DNA of 64,000 nt from the NCBI GenBank assembly GCA_934047225.1, contig OW204009.1, positions 17,000,898 through 17,064,897 on the forward strand. The letters are read 5' to 3'. The translations under genes were made by a program, and so were the position numbers. The notes beneath the pieces were generated by a model. The model saw only the letters and a list, made by a program, of their open reading frames with translations. It was not told the DNA's origin and did not search any database. Source of the DNA: Ypsolopha sequella. Lineage: Eukaryota > Arthropoda > Insecta > Lepidoptera > Ypsolophidae. This document shows positions 22,755-33,622 of the stretch, one piece after another; positions within the stretch are counted from its first letter, which is position 1; each line of letters starts with the position of its first letter.

Positions 22755-23421
22755 CCCAGCCTTAGGCAGTCTAACAAGGATCCGTCTTACGAGTTTACGA
22801 CCTAATATGATAGCATCATTTCCTGTAAATACTGAATTATTTATTTAAAAAAAAAACATATAATAATTAGATTAGAGAATAATAATTATTTAAATTATAT
22901 ACCTAAATTGACCTCTTTTGGCAGACGGCTGTTGCCATTAAAATAAATCAATAGGAATTCTTCTTATTAAACTATGTTTATAAATCATAAGTTCATTAAA
23001 ATTAAGATTCTTCAAGTATATATTAAGTTCTTCTACTTTTTATGTTTCCTCCATTCTGGACTGAAATTTACTTCTGGGAAGGCCATAGACAGAGTAGGTC
23101 TCTTATTATTAAATATGTATTATTATTTACTCTGGCATAGAAACTCAGATGAACATTAAGAATAAGAACCTAGTTTTGTGGGGCAGGGCCTCAGTCTCTT
23201 GACATTTTATAAAAATTTCTTTCTATAGATATCGAGTATCGGGAAATGTATCGATTTTTACTTTCTTACTGAATCAATATTTTTGTGGGTCTCTTTGATA
23301 CGCAAAACGGAATACTACCAAAACATCTGTCAATTTTGGCGGACTTTTTGATTTGGTTTGGTCTTTGTTTGGTATCAAATCATCAGAATTCATATTTTAC
23401 CATTACAAAAATATATTCAAA
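22755..23421. other. Upstream region of RNase H2C
   Basis: No gene is seen in this stretch apart from the 5' part of the RNase H2C transcript. The presumed promoter lies before 23340; a CAATTTTGGCGGAC motif at 23331 resembles the start of other insect housekeeping 5' leaders, but no TATA box is evident. Confidence 0.4.
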
Positions 23422-23578
23422 ATGTCCATTCAAGTTGAAAATAACTTAAAAGACACCAACAACACCACAGGGATATTTGAGCAGAGAGCGCACTATATTC
23501 CTTGTAAAATTGAAGAAGACGGCCCGGCGAACGTACAACAGTATTTTGAGCCATATGTGCAAGAAAACGACAAGGCTG
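23422..23578 (+). CDS. RNASEH2C: RNASEH2C exon 1
   Basis: It starts at the ATG of MSIQVENNLK; the same frame extends upstream only from a non-ATG codon, so this Met is preferred. It ends GCTG|GTGAGT, phase 1. Confidence 0.92.
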
Positions 23579-26500
23579 GTGAGTTTCAAATGTTCTTTCT
23601 CTGATTCTATATATCCGTTTAATTTTATTGTATCAGAGGACTTGCTAAAAATTACGTATATTTAAATTGGTTTTTTAAGGTTATGTTCTTTGTATTCACT
23701 AGTTTTTTCTTAGTATAGACCTATATGGTGTAGAAAAGAAGACATCGAGGGAAAATAGGGTAAAAATTTAGATTACGGGACGCAAGACGCAAGTGTAGGT
23801 AAGAGGGGGGAGAGTAGGGGGAGGGTGCTACCTCCTGGTACCCCCTCACTTGAAGATAAACCATGGTTTCCGAGATATTCATGGTTCACCGTAGCCATGG
23901 TGCTGAGCTGTTGGATTTCTGTTCTTTTTTTCGGCTGCCCTTTTTGAAACTGAACTGTTAGTGGTTGAGTGATCACCTATCTAGTTCTAGACGAAGACCA
24001 TATTAAGTTCTTTTAAGTTACAACTTACAGTAGTCAGTCAGTGTTAAAGAGGGGACAGTAAAAATTATTTCATAACAAAATGCTGGTATCCATTTGTAAA
24101 ACACAATCTTAGGAGCCAGCTAGTGCTTGAGCCTGAGATTATCTTGAGGGCAGCATAAAACCTGCTTGGTGTGCCAATCCAAAAGCCCTATGAAAGCAGT
24201 AGGCTCTTATGAATATATCAATTAGCATCGTTAAATTAAACTTACAGATTTGACAGCCACATTTAGAGGCCACCCGCTAGAAGGTACAAAGTTGCCTCTT
24301 CCAGAAGGTTACCGAGCAGTACTGCTCACCGAGGCGAAGAGGCCACTCGCCGAGGATGCTGACAGGAGGTTCCAGGTGAGTATCACTTCTTTATTGGTAC
24401 TATGATGAATAATTGGCATAAAAAAGACAAGACAGTCAGAAACATTGATATAAGGGCAAAGATGAAACTAACATACAAGGTGACTTTTTGATCATCGTCC
24501 AAATTCATACTGGAGGCTTAATAAGTGATCAGTATTTTGGATCAGTAACAATTTTTGTGAAATTCGTAAATTGAAGTTTCTATGGGGAGTCGAAATTTCA
24601 TTTTACGAATTTCACCAAAATTGTTATTGATCCATGATACTGATCACTTACCAAGCCACCAGTATGAATTTGGACGATGAGCAAAAATTCACCTTGTATA
24701 TCTTGACTAAAACTTGATGAAACTAACATATTGAGGGCATCAAACTGAAAAGGCGTATCTACAGATTTTCTGAAATCCGAAATTTCTGACTTTTGGACAT
24801 GAAAAATGAATGAAAATGAAAATATATTTAATTAACTTACACGAATTTTTACAATACATGCGTATAAAACAGTGGTCCCCACGCTAAGCCTAACTTGTCC
24901 TGCGGGGACCGTGACAATATGGTTTACTAAAAGATAATTTCGTTTACTAACATGCATTTAACAAATAATGAAAACTTAATTGTAACTTAAATAAAGTTAT
25001 TATAAATTACAAAATGTGATATATATATATATATTATTCAATAAGTTTACATAAAAACACAAGAAAAAAAAAATATATATTAAAAACTAATACTATTAGC
25101 TACAGAATCATACACGGAAATTATTATTCTAAGAGGTATGTTAAGCCACAGGTATTATTATTTTCTCGGTAGAGTCGTAATCCAGCTTAGATAACCAGTT
25201 TGTTACACGAGTTTTGGCTTCACGAACGGAGATATCATGTATTTGACACAGGCTGTCCGTTCTTTTATATATGTACGGGAACGAAAATGTCGAAAAACGG
25301 CGAGCAAATGTGGTATTTATGGCAGGGAGTTTAACAATAAAATTTCTCTTCGCCAATTGCAAGTCATACTCAGGGGAATTTAAAACAAGTCTATGATAGC
25401 TTAATACAGCTCTTAAGATATACATTTGGCGCACTGTTAACAGATTGCATTCCCTATAAAGTGTCTTGGTGGGGAATCTGTAAGGTTTCCTAAGCCATAT
25501 CTCCATATATTTATTAACTCTATGATGTACTGAAAAAGTAAAGGTTGCTCCACTGATTATAGAAAGGTACTATTAATTATGACTAAGTCTACGACGATAA
25601 AGGCGTTTTTAACCGACTTCAAAAAGGAGGCGGTTCTCAATTCGACTGTATGTTTTTTTTTTTTTTTTTTTTTTTGGCGTTGTTACTCCATAACTCCGTC
25701 ATTTCCCAACCGATTTGAACAATTCTTTTTTTGTTTGAAAGAGTATACTTTCAGGTAGGTCCCATTTTGGGTTTGGTCATGATCTGATGAAGGTCTTCAG
25801 AGATAGGCAGTGGAACTCCTCAGAAAATGACAGCATATCTCTCGAAATTGAGGCAATCGCTATGTACTTGGGTGCTGATTACAAGGTATTACTTGAAAAT
25901 CGACATTCTTCCACCTGACCTTCGATCCTGGCTTCATCAACATATTCACCATAGAACTCTTCAACGGATCAGAGCACATAACTCGAGATTGCGGCAATCA
26001 CTGCGTTAGGGTGCTGATTCAAGGGTATTACTTGGAGATTATCAGAATACCCACCTGACCTTCGATCCTGGCTTCATCACCATAGAACTCCTCAACGGAT
26101 GACAGCACATAACTTTAGATTGCGGCAACCAGTTTGTGTTAGGGTGCTCATTGCAGGGCATTGCTGAAAATTGCCAGTGTACCCACCTGCATTTCGATCT
26201 TGGCTTCATCACCGTAGAACTCTCCAACGGATGACAGCACATAACTCGAGATTGCGGTAATCATGTTGTGTTAGGGTGCTGATAGCAGGAAGCTACTCAA
26301 ACATGGCTACTTATACTCACTTAAACTTCGTTTCATATTAACACCACGTTTGCAAGAACTACCTATACCTCACAATTTAACCCAGCAACACTAAAAAATG
26401 TGAAATAAAATAAACTTTTAACAAAAAAATAGCAACCGACTTCAATAGTAACAGCAGTCATTCACTAAAAAGTTAATAATAATTCTATAAAGACCGATGG

Positions 26501-29074
26501 TACCGAAGCAACACTTTTGCCGACTTCTTTCTTCCTGAAACATTATGTTATCTAGAAGTCGGCGTATTTCCCACGATATAGCAACATAGAAACCAATATA
26601 AGAACGCCGACTTCTAGATAACATAACGTTTCAGGAAGAAAGAAGTCGGCAAAAGTGTTGCTTCGGTACCATCGGTCTTTATAGAATTATTATTAACTTT
26701 TTAGTGAATGACTGCTGTTACTATTGAAGTCGGTTGCTATTTTTTTGTTAAAAGTTTATTTTATTAAATTTAAAGACTAATATTTATAAATAACTAGACG
26801 ATACTTTTATATTTGGTAGATACGCCCTTTCAGCTTGATGCCCTCGAATTATATATCAAAACTAAAAGCAATCCAAAGGAAAACGCTATTTATTATGAAA
26901 GATAATAATTTAACTCCTAGGATCAGCAGGAACCAGTACGTCCCTGCATAGCCTAGTTCTAGATACAATAAAATGGCGGTAATTAATTTAACCTGTATAG
27001 ACGTGATATGATAAGTTGTTAACATACTACATAACATGTCTTACAGGTTATTTTGAAATAAACAAAACCCAACCATCTATAACAAGAATTATGTAATGCA
27101 AAAGTATAAAAAGTTTTGCTAAAATCTTTCAACTTTATGGTGTATATTGGTTAAAGGCTATTCACAATATAAAGTTTGATATCACATGTCATTAATATGT
27201 GAATTTAAATCATGAGGCTGTTTACATTTAACCAGTCACATGTGTGTAAAAAATTAAAACAACTGAATCAATTGTGTATCATTCTTCACTACACCTGCGA
27301 ATGTTTAATTAGAAATCAAAAACTCAGATCCATAATTAAATTTAAGGCGATATGCAAAAAAAATATGGGTGTTTCTTTTCTGTGTATTTCATGAAATACA
27401 CGGAAAATTGTAATCAGTTGCTGGTATATGCATTTTGACTATAATAATATAATCTAGGGTTTTGAAATTGGAAAACATGTTTGGATAAATTTTCCTCTAT
27501 AGAAATAATTGGTAACACACTTTTTCTCCTCGTTTGACGAATAGGAACCATATACATATTTTATTAGGTGTGTTTTAACAATATCTAGAGATTTGTTATT
27601 TGAAATTTTGCTAGCTATTTTAGTTTTTTTAATAAAAATATAAAACCAACTTTTCTCCCTTTTGCCCTGAATCCGCCCCTCTCGCACTGCGCGATTTTTC
27701 GCTTGGAGTGACAGTGACAAAATTCACATAAAATTCGCATAGCCTCTTAAACAAAATAGATAATTTGTTTCTAGCCTTTATCAACAAGATAGTATTTCAA
27801 TGATGTTGCAGGTAGCAGGCGGCTTCAAAGAGATTGTCTACTGGAACTACGACAAGATGCCCTCAAAAAATGATAACCTGGTGAAAGCTCTTGACTGGAT
27901 CGACATCGCTGAGGCTGTGAGTATGAACATTTACTGTTGAACTTTGTCTGTCCCCTGTGTATAAAGAGATTGTCTACTGAAACTATGACAAGATGCCCTC
28001 AAAAAATTAAAACAAACTACTTGGCCTAGGCCTAACTAGTTTGTCCTAAAATCGGGTTGTTATTATGGATAGCTATATATATATAATAGATAGATTAACA
28101 ACTGCTGTTTGTTTTTATATTTATGAGCAATAATTATAAAATTTTGCATAGTGCGCTTTATTTAGGAACTATTTTTGTGTGTAAATTCCGTTGCTTTAAT
28201 ATAAGCCATTCTCAAGTACGGCCATGTGTGTATGCTAGCTTGATAATTATGCCAGCATACACAGTAAACTTTGTGGTAGACGTACCACCATCTTACTTGG
28301 AGACCCCCTCGAAGTAATTCGGGGGAGAGTACGAGGACAGCTCACAGGCAAAAAACCATGCCTGGGACCGATGGATGGCGGTATATCCATCCCTAATAGC
28401 CGGGCCTTATATGGAACAGACTGGTGACGGGCAGCGGCGTCACTGGTGCGAGGGTTTCGGCACCACGCTCACCAACCGGGAGTGGCAAAGTCCTGGAAAG
28501 GCTTATGTCCAGCGGTGGACGAACTAGGCTGATGGAAGGATGACACCGTAAAAATAGTCTTTATTTCTTAAACTAAAATGTATGTTACCGTCACGGACAC
28601 AATAGCGTTGGCCTCTCGTGGGTGACCATGGCCCATTGTGTGCTGGGGCTTTAACACTGAATTTCTGATTCTCGATAACGATTGATGGCTCCCGGCAAGA
28701 TCATGCCTCCTGACACTTCAGAAGCTAATAAATGTGTGTAGGAATCTTCGGAACTCTTCGGCAAACTTCGTATTTCCGAGTGCTCTATACAATTCATGAC
28801 AGATAGTGCACGTCCGGCTGGTCGCCTATAGATTTCTGTGCGCATTACCTGTGGCAGATCCGATTAATGCCTACTTCTCAGCATTCAATAGCTAAATTAA
28901 TATGATGGCGAGTTTCTTGACGAACGTTCACCAGTTTCTTGACGAAGGATCTACTTTCACCAGTTAGTTCAAAATATTCTGTGCTTTTAAATTTGTTTCT
29001 GATTGGTTGCAAGTTTGTAATGCACTCTAATAATAATTAGAATATTTTTCTCATTTCAGATTCACAGTGACTAG
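23422..29074 (+). CDS. RNASEH2C: Ribonuclease H2 subunit C (4 exons, complete)
   Basis: This encodes 134 residues from exons 23422-23578, 24248-24375, 27812-27916 and 29060-29074, with phases 1, 0 and 0 that all match. RNase H2 is the nuclear A/B/C trimer that removes ribonucleotides misincorporated in DNA and RNA-DNA hybrids; C is a non-catalytic scaffold subunit. Family features seen: HYIPCKIEEDGPANVQQYF near residue 27 (conserved 'LPCxxxxDGPAxVxxFF'), TATFRGHPLEG and LPEGYRAVLL ('FRGR... GYxGxV'), and the C-terminal YWNYDKMPSKNDNLVKALDW plus IAEAIH. At 134 residues it is close to the usual insect length, shorter than human. Introns carry MITE, LINE and foldback insertions. A polyadenylation signal AATAAA lies at about 29198. 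Confidence 0.93.
24248..24375 (+). CDS. RNASEH2C: RNASEH2C exon 2
   Basis: Acceptor CTTACAG|AT, donor TTCCAG|GTGAGT. It encodes LTATFRGHPLEGTKLPLPEG and on to ADRRFQ. The codon split across intron 1 gives Asp. Confidence 0.92.
24477..24697. mobile_element. MITE of the ACAAGGTGA family in RNASEH2C intron 2
   Basis: Nearly full-length: ACAAGGTGACTTTTTGATC at the left and its complement TTCACCTTGTATATC at the right, with inner arms around GATCAGTAT / ATACTGATC. Same family as 12039-12309. Confidence 0.85.
24800..25510 (-). mobile_element. 5'-truncated LINE in RNASEH2C intron 2
   Basis: The minus-strand ORF2 end (25141-25506) is followed by an AT-rich 3' region ending in ATTCATTTTTCAT-type repeats near 24805. 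It is inserted antisense to the host gene. Confidence 0.75.
25141..25506 (-). pseudogene. LINE ORF2 C-terminal fragment
   Basis: 121 codons. RECNLLTVRQMYILRAVLSY and KRNFIVKLPAINTTFARR, then FSFPYIY, match the tail of insect Jockey/CR1-type reverse transcriptases, after the catalytic domain. No native start. Confidence 0.75.
25614..26765. mobile_element. AACCGACTTCAA repeat element with tandem units and a near-perfect palindrome
   Basis: It opens AACCGACTTCAAAAAGGAGG and closes with its relative TTGAAGTCGGTTG, so the ends are inverted. At 25930-26290 a unit of about 150-165 bp (CCTTCGATCCTGGCTTCATC ... GGATGACAGCACATAACT ... GTGTTAGGGTGCTGAT) repeats about three times. At 26430-26750 lies a long palindrome (see next entry). 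The family is common in moth genomes but I cannot name it securely. Confidence 0.75.
26430..26752. repeat. Near-perfect ~145-bp-arm palindrome in RNASEH2C intron 2
   Basis: The left arm AGCAACCGACTTCAATAGTA ... TAGAAGTCGGCGT pairs with ACGCCGACTTCTA ... GAAGTCGGTTGCT across a spacer of about 35 bp. I see only one or two mismatches, so the arms are recent or have been homogenised. A transcript would form a long hairpin. Confidence 0.92.
27812..27916 (+). CDS. RNASEH2C: RNASEH2C exon 3
   Basis: Acceptor GATGTTGCAG|GTA, donor GAGGCT|GTGAGT. It encodes 35 residues including GGFKEIVYWNYDKMP and VKALDWIDIAEA, phase 0 on both sides. Confidence 0.93.
27958..28010 (+). pseudogene. Decayed duplicate of part of RNASEH2C exon 3
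   Basis: AAAGAGATTGTCTACTGAAA, then CTATGACAAGATGCCCTC, repeats the exon segment at 27826-27878 with a few changes. One change turns Trp (TGG) into TGA. It sits 45-90 nt downstream of the exon's donor, so it is intronic and non-functional. Confidence 0.9.
28282..28555 (+). repeat. LINE 3'-end repeat (GGTGACGGGCAG family), copy 2
   Basis: TCTTACTTGGAGACCCCCTC, CAGACTGGTGACGGGCAG and GGCTTATGTCCAGCGGTG are present. It lies in RNASEH2C intron 3. Confidence 0.8.
29060..29074 (+). CDS. RNASEH2C: RNASEH2C exon 4
   Basis: A tiny terminal exon: acceptor TCTCATTTCAG, then codons for IHSD and TAG. It completes the C-terminus AEAIHSD, which fits the family, where an alpha helix ends in A-[AE]-[AL]-[IL]-H. 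AATAAA at about 29198 follows. Confidence 0.82.
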   Translation: MHSD

Positions 29075-29409
29075 ATCGTTCAAAATTTATACTTGCGATT
29101 GTCGGGACTTGGTGAAACTTGAAACACATCTTGAATTAAAAACGTTTGTACTCATAGTTTCTCAGTAAAATCCGAAACCGGTTGGGAGTTAACATAAATA
29201 AAGTGAAACTATATGTACAAGTGTTATTAATTCTAGACTAGATCTTTCATTGGATATTCAAGTAATTATAGAAATTAACTAAGATTATATGTCTTATAGC
29301 GACATCCTTTGCTTTATATACTCTAGATATTATTAGAGTGCATTACAAACCAGAAAAGTTCAATTAGAAACAAATTTCAAGGATACACAAATAAAAAAAA
29401 AAACCTCGG

Positions 29410-29490
29410 TCCAGGATTCCTCGGTGGCGCAATCGTTAGCGCACTTGTCATGAAAGCAAGAGGTCACAAGTTCGAATCCTGCACCTAGTT
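29410..29490 (+). repeat. tRNA-like SINE head or tRNA pseudogene
   Basis: CTCGGTGGCGCAATCGTTAG resembles an A box, and AAGTTCGAATCC a B box. The D- and anticodon-like arms are partly formed, but the T stem and acceptor stem do not pair, so it is not a working tRNA gene. Confidence 0.65.
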
Positions 29491-29872
29491 TTGTTTTCTT
29501 CAAAATATAAATTTACTTGTTTCCGGTTGATTTTTTAAAATTTGTAATGCACTAGTATAATATTTAAACAAAAGAAATGTAATGTATTTTTAAAATTAAT
29601 AAGCTCTATTAAATAAAAGATAATATTTAGCACACTGTTTTATTAGATAAACAGATTTCTAAATGAGTAACAGTTGTGTCGATTCGGTTTAACACGACTT
29701 AACTTATTTGACAGGACTAACTTTATTTTCAATGCAAGTGCTCGTAAAGGCCCACTTTTTACACATCAAAACCGAACAGAAAGTCGATTATTTTGCCCTA
29801 GGGCTTTTTTTTTTTTTTTTTTTTAATTTATTTACAATGGTTGGCTAACCTGCAGCCTTTCCTGTGTACCAT

Positions 29873-32679
29873 CTCAGAATAAGGAATACAAATAGAAACC
29901 TGGCTAAAATAATACGCGGAGAAAGACACCTATCCTTGATTTTCTTACGACATTTTAGTGCGTTAGAGAGAGATGGATATGTATTAGTTTTTTCTTAATT
30001 AGGTAGGTTGTCACTAGTTCGTTGCTTTGCTAGTGATGTAACAATGTCGATTTTTGAATACGATAAATAAACCAAATCGAAATGAACCGCGACCAATCTC
30101 CTTACCACACATCATATATCATATCGTATCAAAGTGTGAAAAAAAAGAGAATGCAGGAGGCACCGACCTTTCTGGTGACATCCTCTTGCTTTGGAAGGAG
30201 GCCAAGAGAATTAATAGCAAAGTGGTCTCCGTCTACCCCAGTGGGACACATGTTATATTGTGTAAATAAGGAATTAATAAAAGGATATCTTTCGTTTAGC
30301 ATAATATTTTTTATTAAGTACAAATTACTATATCGTAGGCAGGTAGGTACATAAGTTAAGTCCAAAATTGTGCTTGTTTCTAGTACAAAAAATGCTGTAG
30401 CTTGTATCAGAGATACAACCGTAAACTATTTAAGTGGATACTTTTTAAGTCACCTCTTAACTCAATCAAATAGATGTTCGTTGATGTCGCGTCTTTGTTC
30501 AATCAAGGAAGAAAGAATTAATCGCAACAATAGAAATCATAATAATCATAGACTTATAGGATTCGTAATAATAATATTATGTCAATGAAGAGCGATGACA
30601 GCGCAATTACTACAGAGGTAATTTCATTTTTTTTTTATTTCTATCAAATAAACATCAACTTATCTTGAATAAAAACTAATAACAAATAATGAACGATTAA
30701 AATACCTAATAACCTGTAATAAGAAATCAAATTATGCGCAGTTCAAGTCAATAAGCATTCCCAAAATTCATTTCACGATAGAACTACCCTGTCAAACAAC
30801 CACTAAGTACGAAAATGTCTTGATCTGCGGAATTTCTTCGTGAAGTCGATCACGGCAGTAACGTGAACGAACAGGCCTTTCAGAACGATTTGCGAACATA
30901 GAAGTATGCACTTTTCTAAACCACAGACATCCATAGGTACTGGTTCTGTTGCCTAAAATTGAAAAATTATCGAGTTAATATACTATAGTATAGTACAAGC
31001 ACGTACCTACAAACAAGATTGATAATGCAATTATACATAATTATTTAAAGGTTACCAATGTGTCTGTATCTGGTAAATATAACGTTGGTAAGGCATCTGC
31101 TTTTAAAAGTCTCCATTTTAAATTTTCGTTTGGTCTAAAAGAATCCGACATAAAGTGTTTCGAACAAATATGACCGCTTTTTTTAATTGCCCAATTTGGT
31201 CAAATTATTCGTCTAAGCCATTCACTTTTTAATTCTTCCCTTTTTGGAAATCTGTAACAAAAAATATAGCGATATTTATTCGGCATTATTTTTCTTTTAA
31301 CTCGCGCTGCAATGAGGGATTTTCTTTTCTTTTTTTTTTACTCTTCCCTAGTCGCTGGATAGATGGCGCTGAACTTGGTAAGTTACTGCAAGGAACGGAA
31401 CGTCACATAATTTTTTGATTATTGCACTTGGATGTAATTTTGAGATCGTAAAACGAAACGTACATAAAAAAGTAATTAATGTCATTGTCACATCACATCA
31501 CAATGACATTTTGAAAATAAATAAATAATAACAACTAGGAAAAAGAAAAAAATAATTAGCAGTCTTTTTATGAGTTTTCTAAGCCAGAAAGAAAATGTCC
31601 CAAGAGAAAAAGAAGAGAAGTCTGTGCCTTGTGGATTTGTATAAAAATGGAGGCATACATTTTTTTCCTAAAGATGAAAGTCGTAAAGCGCAATGAGTAC
31701 AAGCCATGGTACATTTTAAACCTGGACGGACCATAACAAAGCATTCGCACATAATATGCTCAGCACACATGTTATCAACCAACGAGCGTATGTGACGTGA
31801 CGTGACGTGACGCAATGTTTTTTTTTCAATCGTTTTGGCTTTGGCACCTAGCAACGTAGTCAGTTCAACACCATCTACAGAGTTCTGGGAAACTATGTTT
31901 TTTTTTAATACTCAAAAAGAAAACCTCTCATTAATCTATTATCCTTTATGCACGGCTGCCGCGGGAACCAATGTTCGATAGTTTGCCACACGGACTTTAG
32001 TACATCACTATACGAAAAAACATAACCTCTCGTAGTCGGCAGAAAATCTATATAAAACAGGCAAATATCGGTGTAGAATTGAACACGAGTATGATTTACA
32101 AGAACTACTATTATTGTTACTGAGTTTTAGGTATGATCCTGCAACTTATTAACATAAAAACTATCAGAACTCACCGATGAAATGATATTGCTTCATTGTT
32201 GTTTTCTTTTCTTCCTGTATGCGATTTACAGCCTTCAATCGCACAAGACATTTTATTACAATGTTAAAAAAACAATCAACACAAACAATAATAAATCACA
32301 CTTTCACGAATTTTGAGAGGAAGAGCACCAAAATATTTAATTTCTCTCGGTGAAGCTGTAAACTTTCGCAAAATGCAATAGACATTTCGATGCCACCAAA
32401 TTAAGATGTGATGCACGCAACGTACGATATTACAACACAACGATACAATGATGAGACATATTTAATTTGATGGTATTATAATTTTCAAAATACATCCAAA
32501 TTACATCCATCTGACATTTGTTTGGTGCAATCTAGTGACACACTAGGAAAAAATATAAAGTAAGTGCGGTTCGTCGTTTCATTCACTCGTACACAGGAGT
32601 AATTTACGTTAGATGAGTACAATGGCTAATGCCCAGTTCTTATTTTAGTCAGGCTTCTATTTGTATTCCTTATTCTGAG
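29873..32679 (-). mobile_element. 2.8-kb DNA transposon with 8-bp target duplication and a THAP-domain gene (P-type candidate)
   Basis: It is flanked by TGTACCAT (29865-29872 and 32680-32687). Ends are about 40-bp inverted repeats: CTCAGAATAAGGAATACAAA ... and its complement at 32640-32679, with only a few mismatches. The minus strand carries THAP-domain exons (32251 to 30803). An 8-bp duplication plus a THAP domain point to the P superfamily (hAT also makes 8-bp duplications but lacks THAP; Kolobok has THAP but uses TTAA). No catalytic transposase core is recognisable, so it is probably a deletion derivative. Confidence 0.85.
30803..32251 (-). pseudogene. THAP-domain protein of the transposon, 3 exons with one in-frame stop
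   Basis: Exon 1 (32251-32175) reads MSCAIEGCKSHTGRKENNNE then AISFH, with the first two zinc cysteines. Exon 2 (31251-31056) joins in phase and reads FPKREELKSEWLRRII, then a TGA at 31200-31202, PNWAIKKSGHICSKHF (third Cys and His of the C2CH site) and LKADALPT (the family's AVPT-like end). Exon 3 (30952-30803) is open for about 50 codons to a stop. This order FPK...W...CSxHF...LKxxAxPT is diagnostic for THAP. The stop is one base from an arginine codon. Confidence 0.82.
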
Positions 32680-33171
32680 TGTACCATAGATGTTATACTT
32701 TTTTTCCACTGTTTAACGGCTCTGGATACAATCCTTTTGAGCCAATTATAAGTTAAAGTTCACAAGATTATATTTGTTTTCATTTCCTCACACTATGCAT
32801 TGAAAAACGTAGTATGATACACGGGCGTAAAAGCAATAAATTACTCGGTTACGTTTAAAACACTCGCTACGCTCGTGTTTTAAATCGTCCTCGTAATTTA
32901 TTCCTTTTAGCCCTTGTAGCATAAACTACTATTAAGGTCCCTGTATTTTTCTTTTTTATCAAGAAGACAAGGACAGAACGCTTAAATTAAGTTAAGTCCT
33001 ATCAAATAAGTTAAGTCGTGTTACACTGAATCGTCACCATTATGTAACTTATATTATTATGTTCAGCCTTCTTTAATCTATGAATTTATTTATACATAAA
33101 TAAATCAAATTAGTACTTAAATTTGCTTATAGGAAAACATAATTACTACTATTGTAATGTGCCTGTCGTCA

Positions 33172-33443
33172 GCACCAGTGGCGTGCACAGAACTTTTTTC
33201 CGGAAAAGCAATCAGAAGGTCAAGTACGACTATAAAAAAAATATGAAAAATTTTTAATAACACTTTGAAAAAAAAAAAGTTTGTATGACGCCAGGGTAGG
33301 CACTGCCTTTCCTAGAGTGAACATTTTCATACAAACTTTTTTTTTTCAAAGTGTTATTTAAATTTTTTCATATTTTTTTTATTGTCGTACTTGACCTTCT
33401 GATTGCTTTTCCGGAAAAAAGTTCTGTGCACGCCACTGGTCAG
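33172..33443. repeat. Foldback with ends CCAGTGGCGTGCAC
   Basis: ACCAGTGGCGTGCACAGAAC ... AAAGTTTGTATGA pairs with CATACAAACTT ... GTTCTGTGCACGCCACTGG; arms are about 110 bp and the spacer about 45 bp. A diverged single end lies near 58734 (CCAGTGGCGTGCATAG). Confidence 0.9.
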
Positions 33444-33477
33444 CACATAGTAAAATTAGGCACATCATGGGTCCGTA

Positions 33478-33613
33478 GCACAGTGTTTAATCGCGCGCGA
33501 TGCGACTTAGTTGAATCACAAGTGCAAGGAGCGTGACACGATGTTTTTGCGATTAAATATTGCATCACTCTCCTGGCACTTTTGATTCAACCAGTGACGT
33601 CGCGCGCTATTAA
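33478..33613. repeat. Palindromic MITE-like repeat
   Basis: CACAGTGTTTAATCGCGCGC ... GCAAGGAGCGTGA pairs with TCACTCTCCTGGC ... GCGCGCTATTAAACACTATG. The right end supplied the target for the hAT element that follows. Confidence 0.8.
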
Positions 33614-33622
33614 ACACTATGC

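Larger units (their letters stand above)
28985..29560. repeat. Inverted repeats around the last RNASEH2C exon
   Basis: GTTTGTAATGCACTCTAATA at about 29010-29030 is mirrored by TATTAGAGTGCATTACAAAC at 29332-29351, and a further TTTGTAATGCACTA lies near 29543. Adjacent matches (AAATTTGTTTCTGATTGG / TTAGAAACAAATTT) extend the arms. The final exon and 3' UTR of RNASEH2C lie inside the loop. Confidence 0.8.
29726..32934 (+). repeat. Repeat family A, copy split by a THAP transposon
   Basis: Pieces 29726-29872 and 32688-32934 rejoin at TGTACCAT into a normal copy. It is the middle layer of a three-level nest. Confidence 0.9.
29675..33037. mobile_element. MITE with TGTGTCGATTCGG ends, split by nested insertions
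   Basis: The left piece 29675-29725 (TGTGTCGATTCGGTTTAACA ... TTGACAGGACTAA) and right piece 32935-33037 (GACAGAACGCTTAAATTAAG ... CACTGAATCGTCAC) together equal the intact copy at 57305-57441. Repeat family A was inserted between them. Confidence 0.85.

Noticed and set aside
29405..29490. Functional tRNA gene
   Set aside because: The T-stem and acceptor stems do not pair; only A- and B-box-like motifs remain. Same conclusion for 63300-63376, 63598-63668 and 63838-63922.
31579..31854. 91-codon cysteine-rich frame as a further transposase exon
   Set aside because: It lies in intron 1 of the THAP gene, has no recognised domain, and the THAP exons join correctly without it.
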